The notes: a model not told the origin generated them from the letters alone. 42,691 nucleotides of DNA from Bacteroidales bacterium (GCA_004556745.1 SFFY01000016.1:1-42691), one strand, 5' to 3'; positions 14,418-22,887 are shown, counted from the first letter of the stretch. Translations and numbers: made by a program.

Positions 14418-15847
14418 ATAACAGCGCAATCATTCAAAAGTTAAAACAGCTTGGATATTCCACAATCCCCGATGCTTTTTATAGCAGCGTTGATATGTGG
14501 AAATCGTGGTACCAGGGGGATGTAAAGAACTTTCACAATTACCGCATTAGAAACGGAGAGAATGTCGTAAAATGCAAGCGGTATTCCCTTGGCATGGCGA
14601 AAAAGCTGTGCGAGGATTGGGCAAACCTCTTGATGAATGAGAAGGTAAAAATCACTCTTGAAGGAACAAAAGAGCAGGAGTTTGTTGACCGCATCTTGAC
14701 AGAAAATAACTTTGAAGTCAAGGCGAACGAGATGCAGGAAATGAAGTCTGCGCTCGGCACTGTTGCTTATATTCCGCGCGTTGTTGGTCAGGAAATCAAC
14801 GATAACGGAGAGGTTATTCAGGGCAATGCGTCCGGAATTGTTCTTGACTATGTGACGATTGAGAACATATTCCCGCTTGCGTGGACTAACGGGTTTATTA
14901 CTGAGTGCGCGTTTACTTCAATTGTTACAAGAAACGGTCATGATTATCTGTACATGCAGATTCACCGGAAGGAAGATGGCGGCACATATGCCATTGAAAA
15001 CCGCATTTTCAAATACGACAATGAGCAGATAGCAGATGAGGATCTTGCAAATGTCAGCGGGTTTGAAAATATCCCACCTGTTGTCCATACGGGCAGCGAC
15101 AAGCGGCAGTTTGTTATTGACCGGCTAAATATCGCAAACAATATCAACTATCTGTTGCCGACTGGCATTGCTGTTTACGCGAACGCCATTGATGTATTGC
15201 AAGGCGTTGATATTGCCTATGACAGCTATGTAAATGAATTTAAGCTTGGCAAGAAGCGCATTATGGTAAAGCCGTCTGCGGCAACGTTCCTTGATGGTGA
15301 GCCTGTTTTTGACCCGTCTGATACTGCGTTTTATGTGTTGCCCGAAGATGTTTCGGATGGCGCGGTAATTATGCCGATTGATATGACGCTGAGGACTGCG
15401 GAGCATAACACCGGCATTCAAGACCAGCTCAACATTTTGTCAAGCAAGTGCGGTTTTGGCGAAACCTACTACCGTTTTGATGGTAGTTCTGTTGCTACTG
15501 CTACGCAAGTAGTAAGCGAAAATAGCACAATGTTCAGGACTATTAAAAAGCACGAAATCATACTTGAACAGGCTTTAGTCGAGCTGTGCCGCATTCTTCT
15601 TAGGCTTGGTAATACAGCTATGAACGCCGGTTTGAAGGAAGATGTGGAAATTTCAATCGATTTTGATGATAGCATCATTGAAGATAAAAGCGCGGACTTT
15701 ACAAGGGATTTGCAGTTGCTCAATGCAGGGATTCTCAACGATTGGGAGTTCCGAATGCGCTGGATGAATGAGGACGAGGCGACCGCAAAGGCTGCACTGC
15801 CGAAGATGCAGGATATGACAACGGAACAGGAAGAAGAGATTGAGTGA
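14414..15847 (+). CDS. Portal protein (SPP1 Gp6-like)
   Basis: 477 residues. SVDMWKSWYQGDVKNFHNYR, then KCKRYSLGMAKKLCEDWANLLMNEKVKI, is the start of the SPP1 Gp6-like portal family; GIQDQLNILSSKCGFGETYYRFD and ATATQVVSENS are its conserved crown and stem segments. An acidic C-terminus follows. It forms the dodecameric vertex for packaging and tail joining. Overlaps terL (ATGA) and runs into the minor capsid gene. AT-rich compared with the rest of the genome. Confidence 0.95.
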   Translation: MNNSAIIQKLKQLGYSTIPDAFYSSVDMWKSWYQGDVKNFHNYRIRNGENVVKCKRYSLGMAKKLCEDWANLLMNEKVKITLEGTKEQEFVDRILTENNFEVKANEMQEMKSALGTVAYIPRVVGQEINDNGEVIQGNASGIVLDYVTIENIFPLAWTNGFITECAFTSIVTRNGHDYLYMQIHRKEDGGTYAIENRIFKYDNEQIADEDLANVSGFENIPPVVHTGSDKRQFVIDRLNIANNINYLLPTGIAVYANAIDVLQGVDIAYDSYVNEFKLGKKRIMVKPSAATFLDGEPVFDPSDTAFYVLPEDVSDGAVIMPIDMTLRTAEHNTGIQDQLNILSSKCGFGETYYRFDGSSVATATQVVSENSTMFRTIKKHEIILEQALVELCRILLRLGNTAMNAGLKEDVEISIDFDDSIIEDKSADFTRDLQLLNAGILNDWEFRMRWMNEDEATAKAALPKMQDMTTEQEEEIE

Positions 15848-17019
15848 TGCGCTACCAATTCCAACCTGATCTACTGGATGCTCTCCCGGAAGAACTGGCG
15901 GAACTGTTTCGCAGCCTGGAGATCACGCTGCTGGAAGAAATCTGCTCCCGGCTAAAACTTGCTGACCAGCTGAACGAGGTGACGGTGCAGGATATAAAGG
16001 CGCTGCGGTCACACGGCATCGATCTGAAAGAGATTGAGAAAGCCATACGCAAAACTTCAGGTATCAGCGAAGCAAAGTTGAATGAGCTGCTTGACGATGT
16101 GATGGAGCGCAACCAGAAGTATTACACCGAGCTTATCGACCTTGCGCACATCACACAGCCGGAAACGCTGGTAAGCGTAGAGGATACTTTGGCAATATAC
16201 GAGCAGACGAAGCAAACAATGCGCAACATAACGCGCTCAATGGGCTTTTTAGTGGACGCTGGGCGCACAATGCTGCCCACTGCCAAAGCGTACCAATGGG
16301 CGCTTGATAATGCGGTGATGCAGGTGCAGAGCGGCGCGATCAACTACAATCAGGCCATCAAGGCGGCAGTAAAGCAGCTTGCAGACAGCGGGTTGAAGGT
16401 AGTTGACTATGAGAGCGGGCATCGAGATCAGATCGATGTGGCGGCGCGCAGAGCCGTGATGACTGGCGTAAATCAAATTTGTGCCAAGTACACAGAGCAA
16501 TCGGCAGAATATCTTGATACACACTATTTCGAGGTTTCCGCCCATGCTGGCGCGAGAGATAAGCCGGGGCCGTCACCGTGGTCAAGCCATAAGGACTGGC
16601 AAGGCAAGGTATACAGTATTCGTGCAAATGACATCTACCCGAACATCTACGAGGTGTGCGGCCTGGGGTCCGTGGATGGGCTGGAAGGAGCCAACTGCCG
16701 ACACCGCCGCAACGTTTGGGTTGAGGGCGTAAGTGAGCGCACATATACAGATGAGCAGCTTGAACATATTGATGATGATCTTGGCTGCGAGTTTGACGGA
16801 AAGGAATACACCGCATACGAAGCAACACAGATGCAGCGGCGCGTTGAACGCGAGGCACGCAAACTAAAGCGCGAAAAAGCTGCTTACAAGGCCGCAGGAT
16901 TGCATGAAGATGAGACTGCGGCAAACATAAGGATGCGGCGGTTAAACGCGAAATACAAAGCGTTCAGCGTTGCGGCAGGACTGCCGGAGCAGCGAGAAAG
17001 GATGAAGGTGCTGTATTGA
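15847..17019 (+). CDS. Phage minor capsid protein 2 / MuF-like head protein
   Basis: 390 residues, ATG 15847 chosen over GTG 15844. The N-terminal 180 residues are helical; the C-terminal part has RAVMTGVNQICAKYT, VSAHAGARDKPGPSPW, SSHKDWQGKVYS and GLEGANCRHRRNVWVEG, the Minor_capsid_2/MuF pattern with conserved His, Trp and Cys-Arg-His. The end is a Lys/Arg-rich helix. MuF-type proteins are packaged inside the head near the portal. No toxin domain is fused to it. Confidence 0.92.
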   Translation: MRYQFQPDLLDALPEELAELFRSLEITLLEEICSRLKLADQLNEVTVQDIKALRSHGIDLKEIEKAIRKTSGISEAKLNELLDDVMERNQKYYTELIDLAHITQPETLVSVEDTLAIYEQTKQTMRNITRSMGFLVDAGRTMLPTAKAYQWALDNAVMQVQSGAINYNQAIKAAVKQLADSGLKVVDYESGHRDQIDVAARRAVMTGVNQICAKYTEQSAEYLDTHYFEVSAHAGARDKPGPSPWSSHKDWQGKVYSIRANDIYPNIYEVCGLGSVDGLEGANCRHRRNVWVEGVSERTYTDEQLEHIDDDLGCEFDGKEYTAYEATQMQRRVEREARKLKREKAAYKAAGLHEDETAANIRMRRLNAKYKAFSVAAGLPEQRERMKVLY

Positions 17020-17153
17020 ACTTTGATGAAGCAATCAAGGCCGTACAAGCTATTCTAAAGCGCGGCAACGATGCGGAAATCCGCCGCAAGGGCGATGGGT
17101 ACATTGTCTTAGAGGTCAAGAAAACAATCAAATACAGCACTTCTGCGCAATAG
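17016..17153 (+). CDS. Small head-region protein with TTG start
   Basis: 45 residues beginning at TTG 17016, which overlaps the stop of the minor capsid gene, so translation is probably coupled. FDEAIKAVQAILKRGNDAEIRRKGDGYIVLEVKKTIKY is a short helix followed by two strands. Similar small proteins follow minor capsid genes in clostridial phages. Function unknown. A strong terminator lies about 20 bases after its stop. Confidence 0.7.
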   Translation: MNFDEAIKAVQAILKRGNDAEIRRKGDGYIVLEVKKTIKYSTSAQ

Positions 17154-17173
17154 GGCGCGGGAAAGGGCAATAG

Positions 17174-17216
17174 GAGCCAACTTATAAGGAACGCTTACAA
17201 GTTGGCTCTTTTGTTT
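17174..17216 (+). terminator. Rho-independent terminator between the minor capsid and scaffold genes
   Basis: A perfect 10-bp stem (GAGCCAACTT, 17174-17183, with AAGTTGGCTC, 17199-17208) encloses a 15-base loop and is followed by TTTTGTTTT. It would lower read-through from packaging genes into scaffold and capsid genes, which then need their own promoter or antitermination. Confidence 0.9.
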
Positions 17217-17256
17217 TACAACACTGACCGACAGGTCGTTAAACAAGGAGATTTTT

Positions 17257-17754
17257 ATGGCAGAAGAAACCACCGTGCAGAGCACGGGAACGACTGCGCA
17301 AGAGCAGGAAAAGACGTTCACTCAGGCTGACGTTGACAAGATGATTCAGGCGAGGCTTGACAGAGAACGGAAGAAGTACCCAAGCGAGGAAGAAATCACT
17401 GCATACCGCACTTGGAAAGATAGCCAGCAGACCGAGCAGGAACGGCAGGCAAAGCGTGATAAGGAGCTTGCGGACAGCAAGTCCGCCCTGTCCGCTGCGC
17501 AGTCTGAGCTTGAACAGGTCAAGCGTGATAAGTACGTGCTTTCCAAAGGCCTGACTGGCGATGATGCAGAGTTTATCGCGTTTAAGGCTCTCAGGATGGT
17601 GGACGACAAGACCACTTTTGAGCAGGCCGTTGATAAACTCACAGAAAATCGTCAGAAAGTCAAGTTTGACTGGACGGCTCCTGCGGGCGGCGGTGACAAA
17701 CCGAACGCAAATAATGCCGCGATGAACAGTTTGATTCGCGGCGCACTCAAGTAA
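17257..17754 (+). CDS. Scaffolding protein (Phage_GP20 family)
   Basis: 165 residues after AAGGAG. FTQADVDKMIQARLDRERKKYPSEEE is the standard start of Phage_GP20 scaffolds; a long charged helix follows (QTEQERQAKRDKELADSKSALSAAQSELEQVKRD), then FIAFKALRMVD and a C-terminal basic/Asn-rich tail. It guides capsid assembly and leaves the head. It lies directly before the major capsid gene, as expected. Confidence 0.93.
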   Translation: MAEETTVQSTGTTAQEQEKTFTQADVDKMIQARLDRERKKYPSEEEITAYRTWKDSQQTEQERQAKRDKELADSKSALSAAQSELEQVKRDKYVLSKGLTGDDAEFIAFKALRMVDDKTTFEQAVDKLTENRQKVKFDWTAPAGGGDKPNANNAAMNSLIRGALK

Positions 17755-17772
17755 CGAAAAGGAGATTACAAC

Positions 17773-18990
17773 ATGGCAAGTATTGATCGTTCCGCACTTT
17801 CCGGCCTTATTCCGGAACCCGTAACCCGCGAGATCATGCAGGGCGCTATCGCGGAATCCGCTGTCCTGCGCATGGGTCGTAGACTGGCGAATATGTCCAG
17901 CAAGACACAGACCATCAACGTGCTGGACGCCCTGCCATCCGCATACTTCGTGAACGGCGAAGCTACAGACAGCGGCGCTGGCGAGGCGTTCAAGCAGACC
18001 ACCAAGATGGCGTGGGACAAGAAGAAACTGTACGCAGAGGAAATCGCCGTCATCGTGCCCATTCCCGAGGCCGCTCTGGACGATGCCGACTACGACATCT
18101 GGGGCGAGGTCAAGCCCCGCTTGACGGAGGCTTTCGGTAAGGTCATCGACGCCGCTATCCTGTTCGGCACCAACAAGCCCAGCACTTGGCGCACCGGCGT
18201 TGTGCCCGCTGCTATCGCTGCCGGTAACGGCGTGCCCGTCGGCACCAGCGTGTTTGACGACATCATGGGCGAGAATGGACTGATCTCCAAGGTTGAGCTG
18301 GACGGCTTCAACCCCAACGGCGTGATGTCCGCTATCCAGATGCGCGGTAAGCTGCGCGGCCTGAAGGACACCACCGGTCAGCCCATCTTCAAGTCCGATA
18401 TGCAGGGTGCCACCCGTTACGGTCTGGACGGCATGGATATGTACTTCCCGATGAACGGCGCGTTTGACCCCAATCAGGCGCAGATGATCGTCGGCGACTG
18501 GAACCAGTTGGTGTACGCCATCCGTCAGGACATGACCTTCAAGATCTTCACTGAGGGCGTCATTCAGGATCCCAGCACCAAGGCCATCACATACAACCTC
18601 ATGCAGAACGACATGGTTGCTCTCCGCGCCGTCATGCGTCTGGGCTGGGAGATCGCCAACCCCGTCAACGCCTACAACGCGGACAAGGCCAACCCCTTCC
18701 CCTTCTCCGTGTATGGCAAGGCGGGCACCGTGGCCACCGTCACCGTCACTCCCTCTGCAGTTTCTGTGAAGAAAGGTCAGAAGCAGACCTTCGCGGCGGT
18801 TGTTTCTGGCGATGGCATTGTGAGCGGCGATGTTGAGTGGAGCCAGACCGGCGGCACAAAGTCCTCCATCTCCGATGATGGCGTTCTGACCGTCGGATCC
18901 GGTGAGACCGGCAGTTCTATCACTGTGACCGCCAAGTCCAAGCAGGACAGCAGCAAGACCGGCACTGCGACGGTTACCGTTACCACCTGA
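17773..18990 (+). CDS. Major capsid protein (HK97 fold) with C-terminal Ig-like domain
   Basis: 405 residues. IDRSALSGLIPEPVTREIM, VLDALPSAYFVNGE, KLYAEEIAVIVPIPEAALDDADYDIW, AILFGTNKP and YGLDGMDMYFPMNG are HK97-type features (Phage_capsid family). From about residue 318 a Big_2-type immunoglobulin fold is attached (VATVTVTPSAVSVKKGQKQ ... VTAKSKQDSSKTGTATVTV). This would be displayed on the outer capsid surface. Such domains bind weakly to sugars or mucin in other gut phages; here that is inference. Codons are C-rich, in keeping with high expression. Confidence 0.95.
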   Translation: MASIDRSALSGLIPEPVTREIMQGAIAESAVLRMGRRLANMSSKTQTINVLDALPSAYFVNGEATDSGAGEAFKQTTKMAWDKKKLYAEEIAVIVPIPEAALDDADYDIWGEVKPRLTEAFGKVIDAAILFGTNKPSTWRTGVVPAAIAAGNGVPVGTSVFDDIMGENGLISKVELDGFNPNGVMSAIQMRGKLRGLKDTTGQPIFKSDMQGATRYGLDGMDMYFPMNGAFDPNQAQMIVGDWNQLVYAIRQDMTFKIFTEGVIQDPSTKAITYNLMQNDMVALRAVMRLGWEIANPVNAYNADKANPFPFSVYGKAGTVATVTVTPSAVSVKKGQKQTFAAVVSGDGIVSGDVEWSQTGGTKSSISDDGVLTVGSGETGSSITVTAKSKQDSSKTGTATVTVTT

Positions 18991-19011
18991 TTCTGAAAGG
19001 AGTAAGCCCGC

Positions 19012-19449
19012 ATGGTCTACGCTGATTATACATACTACTCCGGCAACTATATGGGAACCGTGAGCGAGGAAGATTTTCCGCGACTGGCTGTGCGGGCCAG
19101 TTCCTTCCTCGATTATTACACCCGTAACAGGGCGACGGATAATGCCGATCTGGACGCGGTAAAGATGTGCTGCTGCGCGCTTGTTGACAAGTATGAAGTC
19201 ATCGAGGCGGCGCAGGCGTTAGCGATGAAGAACCTTGCAAACGCTTCGGCAAATGATGCAGAAGTCAAGAGTGAAACGGTAGGCAGTTATTCCAGAACGC
19301 TTGCAACGGGAGGGGAATCCGCCCTGTCTGCACTCAATGCGACGGACGGGGCAAAGAAACTGCTTGCAGAAACGTGCATAGAATACCTTGCTCATACCGG
19401 GCTGCTGTATCGCGGAGGTGGTTGTAGATGTACGCTCCCCACACTGTAA
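19012..19449 (+). CDS. Head-tail connector (gp6-like)
   Basis: 145 residues after AAAGGAG. YSGNYMGTVSEEDFPRLAVRASSFLDYYT is the hallmark helix-turn start of connector (adaptor) proteins; ALVDKYEVI and a Gly/Ser-rich middle follow, then KKLLAETCIEYLAHTGLLYRGGG. It binds the portal and opens the head completion complex. Overlaps the next gene by 22 bases. Confidence 0.85.
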   Translation: MVYADYTYYSGNYMGTVSEEDFPRLAVRASSFLDYYTRNRATDNADLDAVKMCCCALVDKYEVIEAAQALAMKNLANASANDAEVKSETVGSYSRTLATGGESALSALNATDGAKKLLAETCIEYLAHTGLLYRGGGCRCTLPTL

Positions 19450-19877
19450 CGATCTACAACGTCGTGCAGGAGATCGACCAGACAACGCTTAATGAGACCG
19501 AAAAAGTCTATACCACAATCCTGCGCGGTGTGTTGCTCCAAGCGTCTAAAGGCGTGAACGTGCGAGAAAGCGGCCTTGAAGGTTCTGACGCTGTAAATCT
19601 GTATATCCCGTTTGACGTGGAAGCGGTGGACGGGGTAACAGGTAAGCCGAAAACTTACATTGGACCGCAATCGTTTTTCAAAGTGACGGACAAGTCTGAC
19701 CTGTGGACGCTCTCATACAAGGGGAACGGTGGCATGACGTGCTTTGTAAAGGGCGAGTTTGTGTCTGACAACATGACCGTCGTGTTGAGCCATGACGATT
19801 GTTATAACGTGACCAAGGTTGACGCTATGGACTACGGTAGCCCAGATATGCAGCACTGGGAAGTCGGAGGTGCGTAA
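19428..19877 (+). CDS. Minor capsid 1/head-closure-type protein
   Basis: 149 residues. MYAPHTVTIYNVVQEIDQTT ... ILRGVLLQASKGVNVRESGL, then VNLYIPFDVEAVDG and TLSYKGNGGMTCFVKGEFV form a beta-rich protein in the position of head closure proteins (between connector and tail completion). Family named from gene order and sequence feel (Minor_capsid_1/DUF6751-like). Its stop overlaps the next ATG. Confidence 0.75.
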   Translation: MYAPHTVTIYNVVQEIDQTTLNETEKVYTTILRGVLLQASKGVNVRESGLEGSDAVNLYIPFDVEAVDGVTGKPKTYIGPQSFFKVTDKSDLWTLSYKGNGGMTCFVKGEFVSDNMTVVLSHDDCYNVTKVDAMDYGSPDMQHWEVGGA

Positions 19878-20296
19878 TGGGCATAAATTTTTCCGTGCAT
19901 ACCGATGGAATGGACGTTGTAAGGGCTGCCATTGCAAAGGCTTGTACGCGCGCTGAGCACGTTTTAGCCGAGCAGATGGAGAAAGACACTCAGCCTTTTG
20001 TGCCGATGCTCACAGGCTCGTTAACGCAGCGTACAAGGGTAGTTGTCAATGACATCATCTACCCCGGCCCTTACTCGAGATTCCTGTATTACGGGAAAGT
20101 CATGGTTGAACCGAATACAGGCAGCACGTATGCGCCGAAAGGCGGTACAAAGGTCGTGACTGACCGCAATTTAGTGTTCAACCACACGGGGCATCCACAG
20201 GCACAAGCCCATTGGTGCGAAGCATCCAAAGCGCAGAACCTTGGTAAGTGGGCGCGTGTAGCAGAAAAGGCGGTGAAGAAGTACGGAACAGATTAA
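19877..20296 (+). CDS. Minor capsid protein 2-type head-tail joining protein (HK97 gp10-like)
   Basis: 139 residues. FVPMLTGSLTQRTRVVVNDIIYPGPYSRFLYYGKVM is very close to the HK97-gp10/Minor_capsid family, which caps the connector and meets the tail tube. HPQAQAHWCEASKAQNLGKWARVAEKAVKKYGTD is the closing helix. The last codons overlap the probable beginning of the next gene, which has no ordinary start. Confidence 0.85.
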   Translation: MGINFSVHTDGMDVVRAAIAKACTRAEHVLAEQMEKDTQPFVPMLTGSLTQRTRVVVNDIIYPGPYSRFLYYGKVMVEPNTGSTYAPKGGTKVVTDRNLVFNHTGHPQAQAHWCEASKAQNLGKWARVAEKAVKKYGTD

Positions 20297-20738
20297 AAAG
20301 ACGGTCTCGGCAGCGGAAGAGGATCAGGTCTCCCGCAAGCTGCTTGCGTGGCTGAACACGTTTCCCAATAAGCCGGTTGATTTGATTCGATTCGAATTTC
20401 TTCCCGCTGATACTCCGGCAATGGCGCTGTCTACGATTCAGGCGGCGTATATCGTCAAGAAATACATTCTCGGCGGTTATCAGGCGGAATACCAATTCAA
20501 GGTTATCTACCGCATGAAGCCGGGAAATAGCAACGACAAACGGCTCAAGGCAGACGAAACGCTCAACGCTCTTGGCGATTGGGCAGCAAGCGAAACGCCG
20601 CCTGACATTGGCAACGGTCGCCGCGTCATCCGCATTGAACCGACAACGCGATCCTCTCTTTTCGCCGTGTATGAAAACGGTGACGAGGATCATCAAATCC
20701 TTATGAAAATGAACTACGAGGTGATTAAAAATGGCTGA
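20283..20738 (+). CDS. Minor capsid 3/tail terminator-type protein, non-standard start
   Basis: The frame is open from 20277 and matches the tail terminator position. The first ordinary codon is TTG 20382, but the residues before it, KLLAWLNTFPNKPVD, look like the true N-terminal helix and lead directly into LIRFEFLPADTPAMALSTIQ. Between 20277 and 20381 there is no ATG, GTG or TTG; the likeliest starts are ACG 20283 (7 bases after AGGCGGTG) or ATT 20292. Full length would be about 148-151 residues. The gene after it is the major tail protein, as expected. Alternatively, a base error at the start. Confidence 0.75.
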   Translation, partial: TEQIKKTVSAAEEDQVSRKLLAWLNTFPNKPVDLIRFEFLPADTPAMALSTIQAAYIVKKYILGGYQAEYQFKVIYRMKPGNSNDKRLKADETLNALGDWAASETPPDIGNGRRVIRIEPTTRSSLFAVYENGDEDHQILMKMNYEVIKNG

Positions 20739-21255
20739 TATGACCTTTAACACCACGGCGGGGCAGACCGTAGACCGCGAACTTCTGATCGCATATCTTA
20801 ACACAGGAGAAACCGGAACCCCTACGTGGTCTCCCCTCGGTACGCGCGTTACGGATTCCAGCATGGAATACGACTGGCAGGAGGATTCCTCGAAGGATAT
20901 CCTTGGCACGACGCGCACGACCATGAAGAAACCCATCATCACGCAGACCTTTGACCCGTCTAATCTGGACGCTGGGGATCCCGCAATCGTCAAGGTTTGG
21001 AATCTCGCGGTCAAGGAGCAGAACGCGGCGGCGCTGGCAAATCAGGACGTGCTGATTGTCCACGCTTATGCAGGCACGGCAAAGACCGCAGTATTTGCGG
21101 AGCGCTATTCGTCCTGCATGGTCAAGCCGTCTTCCCTCGGCGGCGAGGGTGGCGGCTTTATCGGTATGCCTATCGACGTGACGCTTGGCGGCACGCGCAC
21201 GGTCGGCACTGCCGCTATCTCTGGCAATACGGTTACTTTTACCGAGGGCGAATAA
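20731..21255 (+). CDS. Major tail tube protein
   Basis: 174 residues. MADMTFNTTAGQTVDRELLIAYLNTG ... TPTWSPLGTRVTDSSMEYDWQED, KPIITQTFDP and SLGGEGGGFIGMPIDVTLGGTRTVGTAAI are typical of Gram-positive siphovirus tail tube subunits. It forms the tube around the tape measure. A perfect hairpin followed by ATTTT lies just after its stop and probably lowers expression of the following chaperone genes relative to this abundant subunit. Confidence 0.9.
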   Translation: MADMTFNTTAGQTVDRELLIAYLNTGETGTPTWSPLGTRVTDSSMEYDWQEDSSKDILGTTRTTMKKPIITQTFDPSNLDAGDPAIVKVWNLAVKEQNAAALANQDVLIVHAYAGTAKTAVFAERYSSCMVKPSSLGGEGGGFIGMPIDVTLGGTRTVGTAAISGNTVTFTEGE

Positions 21256-21261
21256 AAAATA

Positions 21262-21290
21262 GAGGGCTGGCGTCTGTCAGCCCTCATTTT
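21262..21290 (+). terminator. Terminator/attenuator after the major tail gene
   Basis: GAGGGCTG (21262-21269) and CAGCCCTC (21278-21285) pair perfectly across an 8-base loop and are followed by ATTTT, then immediately by the GGAGG of the next gene. A partial terminator that sets the ratio of tube to chaperone fits. Confidence 0.75.
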
Positions 21291-21300
21291 GGAGGAAGAT

Positions 21301-21726
21301 ATGGAACTCACTTTTGATTCTGGCGTAAAAGAATACACAATTCGCGGCGTAAACGGCGTTGTTACCGTTTACTTTAATCCTGCGGATGTCAATTTCGCAA
21401 AGAAAGCATACAAAACGTTTGATGATCTGCGCAAGAAGCAGGAGACCCGTGCAAAGACGCTCGAAAAGGATATCCCCGATGACGAGCTTTTCGACATGGT
21501 TGATTCTCTTGACAAGGAAATGCGCAGCATCATCAATGACCTGTTCGGGCAGGACATTGCCGATACGCTTTTTGGCAGCGTCAACGCCTATTCCGCGTCC
21601 AACGGTGCGCCGGTTTGGCAGAACTTTATGACCGCCATCATCGAGCAGTTTGATGAGGCAGTAAATCGCGAACAGGCGCTTGCCGATGAGAAAATCCGCA
21701 AGTATACGCAGAAATACCGCAAATGA
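21301..21726 (+). CDS. Tail assembly chaperone (putative)
   Basis: 141 residues, ATG 21301 after GGAGGAAG. MELTFDSGVKEYTI then a helical charged core (KTFDDLRKKQETRAKTLEKDI, LFDMVDSLDKEMRSIINDLFG) matches tail chaperone proteins preceding Gp15-family genes. It binds the tape measure during assembly. Its stop overlaps the ATG of the next gene by one base shift (ATGATG), a coupling site that could replace the usual -1 frameshift. Confidence 0.75.
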   Translation: MELTFDSGVKEYTIRGVNGVVTVYFNPADVNFAKKAYKTFDDLRKKQETRAKTLEKDIPDDELFDMVDSLDKEMRSIINDLFGQDIADTLFGSVNAYSASNGAPVWQNFMTAIIEQFDEAVNREQALADEKIRKYTQKYRK

Positions 21727-22292
21727 TGTACGATCTTCCAACGTCGCTAAGCGTCTGCGGCGTTGACTATGAAATACGCTCGGACTATCGCGTGGCATTG
21801 GACGTGCTGTCGGTATTTGCTGCGGTCGATCTGACTAACGAGCAGAAAGTGCTTGCGGCTCTGGATATCTTTTATCCAGACTTCTTAAAAATGCCCGATG
21901 AACATATCCCGGAAGCCGTAAAGCAAATGACGTGGTTCCTTGACTGCGGCGACGAGGGCGATAACCGCAAGCGGCCTAAGTTGATGGACTGGGAGCAAGA
22001 CTTTCAATACATCGTGGCTCCCATCAACCACGTTGTGGGACATGAAGTGCGCGCAATGCCTTATTTTCACTGGTGGTCATTTGTATCTGCGTACTACGAA
22101 ATCGGAGATTGCATGTTTGCAAACATCGTGCGGATTCGCAGCTTGAAAGCAAAGGGGAAAACGCTCGACAAGTCGGATCGAGAATTTTACCGAGAAAACA
22201 GGCGGCTTGTCGATCTAAATAAGCCGATGACGGAAGAAGAAAACGACACGATCAATGCGTGGTTAGGCAAAAAAACGCCCGACGCAAAATAG
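21723..22292 (+). CDS. Gp15-family tail protein (Phage_Gp15)
   Basis: 189 residues. YDLPTSLSVCGVDYEIRSDYRVALDVL ... LDIFYPDFLKMPDEHIPEAVKQMTWFLDCGDE, then MDWEQDFQYIVAPINHVVGHEVRA and FHWWSFVSAYYEIGDCMF are diagnostic. In other phages the Gp15 gene follows the tail chaperone and precedes the tape measure; here a leftward moron is set between it and the tape measure. Its final codons double as the terminator of that moron. Confidence 0.93.
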   Translation: MMYDLPTSLSVCGVDYEIRSDYRVALDVLSVFAAVDLTNEQKVLAALDIFYPDFLKMPDEHIPEAVKQMTWFLDCGDEGDNRKRPKLMDWEQDFQYIVAPINHVVGHEVRAMPYFHWWSFVSAYYEIGDCMFANIVRIRSLKAKGKTLDKSDREFYRENRRLVDLNKPMTEEENDTINAWLGKKTPDAK

Positions 22293-22301
22293 CATCGGGC
22301 G
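22269..22301 (-). terminator. Terminator of the leftward moron
   Basis: Reading leftward, CGCCCGA (rc of 22295-22301) pairs with TCGGGCG (rc of 22276-22282) and is followed by seven T (22269-22275). It lies in the 3' end of the Gp15 gene, only eight bases past the moron's stop. Confidence 0.85.
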
Positions 22302-22308
22302 AAGATGG

Positions 22309-22887
22309 TTACTTATTTACAATGAATGTAATTTCGTTTCCAGACCAAAAGTCGGGAGTAAAGCGGATTTCAATCTCTTTCCAGTCTTTTGGGACTTCGT
22401 ATCCGACAACACCGGTCATTTTCTTACCGGCAGCAACGGCGCCATCTAACTGGGGTTTATCGGTTGCGATGATGGCCGAAATGCTCAGATTTTTCGAGTA
22501 GTCATCAACATAGGCGTTGAACGATGCGATAGAGCTAACGGCAATATCTTTATCCGACTGGTTATCAATGGAGAATTCGCAAAGCAGAAACACATTGCCG
22601 TCATCAGGCGTGTTGAACTGCGATCCATTGCTTTCGGTGAAGGAATCAAACTTTACACTGATCCCGTTTATCTCGGCGGTTTCTCCAACGCTGAACGTTT
22701 GTTTCTCTTTATCAGGATCATCGCCCATGTCGTTTAATGCGGCGACAATCATGCAAATGCCGAAAATAACAATGATAATCCACAACACTGGGTGGCGCTT
22801 TTTCTGCTTGGCTCCACACTGCGGGCAAGTGGTAGCGGATTTTGCGATAGATGCCCCGCATACCTTGCAAGTAGTCATCTTATCCAT
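22309..22887 (-). CDS. Moron: zinc ribbon, membrane anchor and DUF4352/DUF5067-like domain
   Basis: 192 residues, start 22887 after AAGGAGGAATG. Residues 1-30 are a zinc ribbon (CKVCGASIAKSATTCPQCG); 33-55 form one membrane segment (LWIIIVIFGICMIVAAL). The outer part is a beta-sandwich, FSVGETAEINGISVKFDSF ... VFLLCEFSIDNQSDKDI ... VVGYEVPKDWKEIEI, as in DUF4352/DUF5067 (Ig-like, surface) proteins. It lies opposite to the late operon, with its own terminator and a short AT-rich upstream region, so it can be expressed in a lysogen. Roles of such proteins in exclusion or in host fitness are only suspected. Confidence 0.85.
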   Translation of the reverse strand: MDKMTTCKVCGASIAKSATTCPQCGAKQKKRHPVLWIIIVIFGICMIVAALNDMGDDPDKEKQTFSVGETAEINGISVKFDSFTESNGSQFNTPDDGNVFLLCEFSIDNQSDKDIAVSSIASFNAYVDDYSKNLSISAIIATDKPQLDGAVAAGKKMTGVVGYEVPKDWKEIEIRFTPDFWSGNEITFIVNK

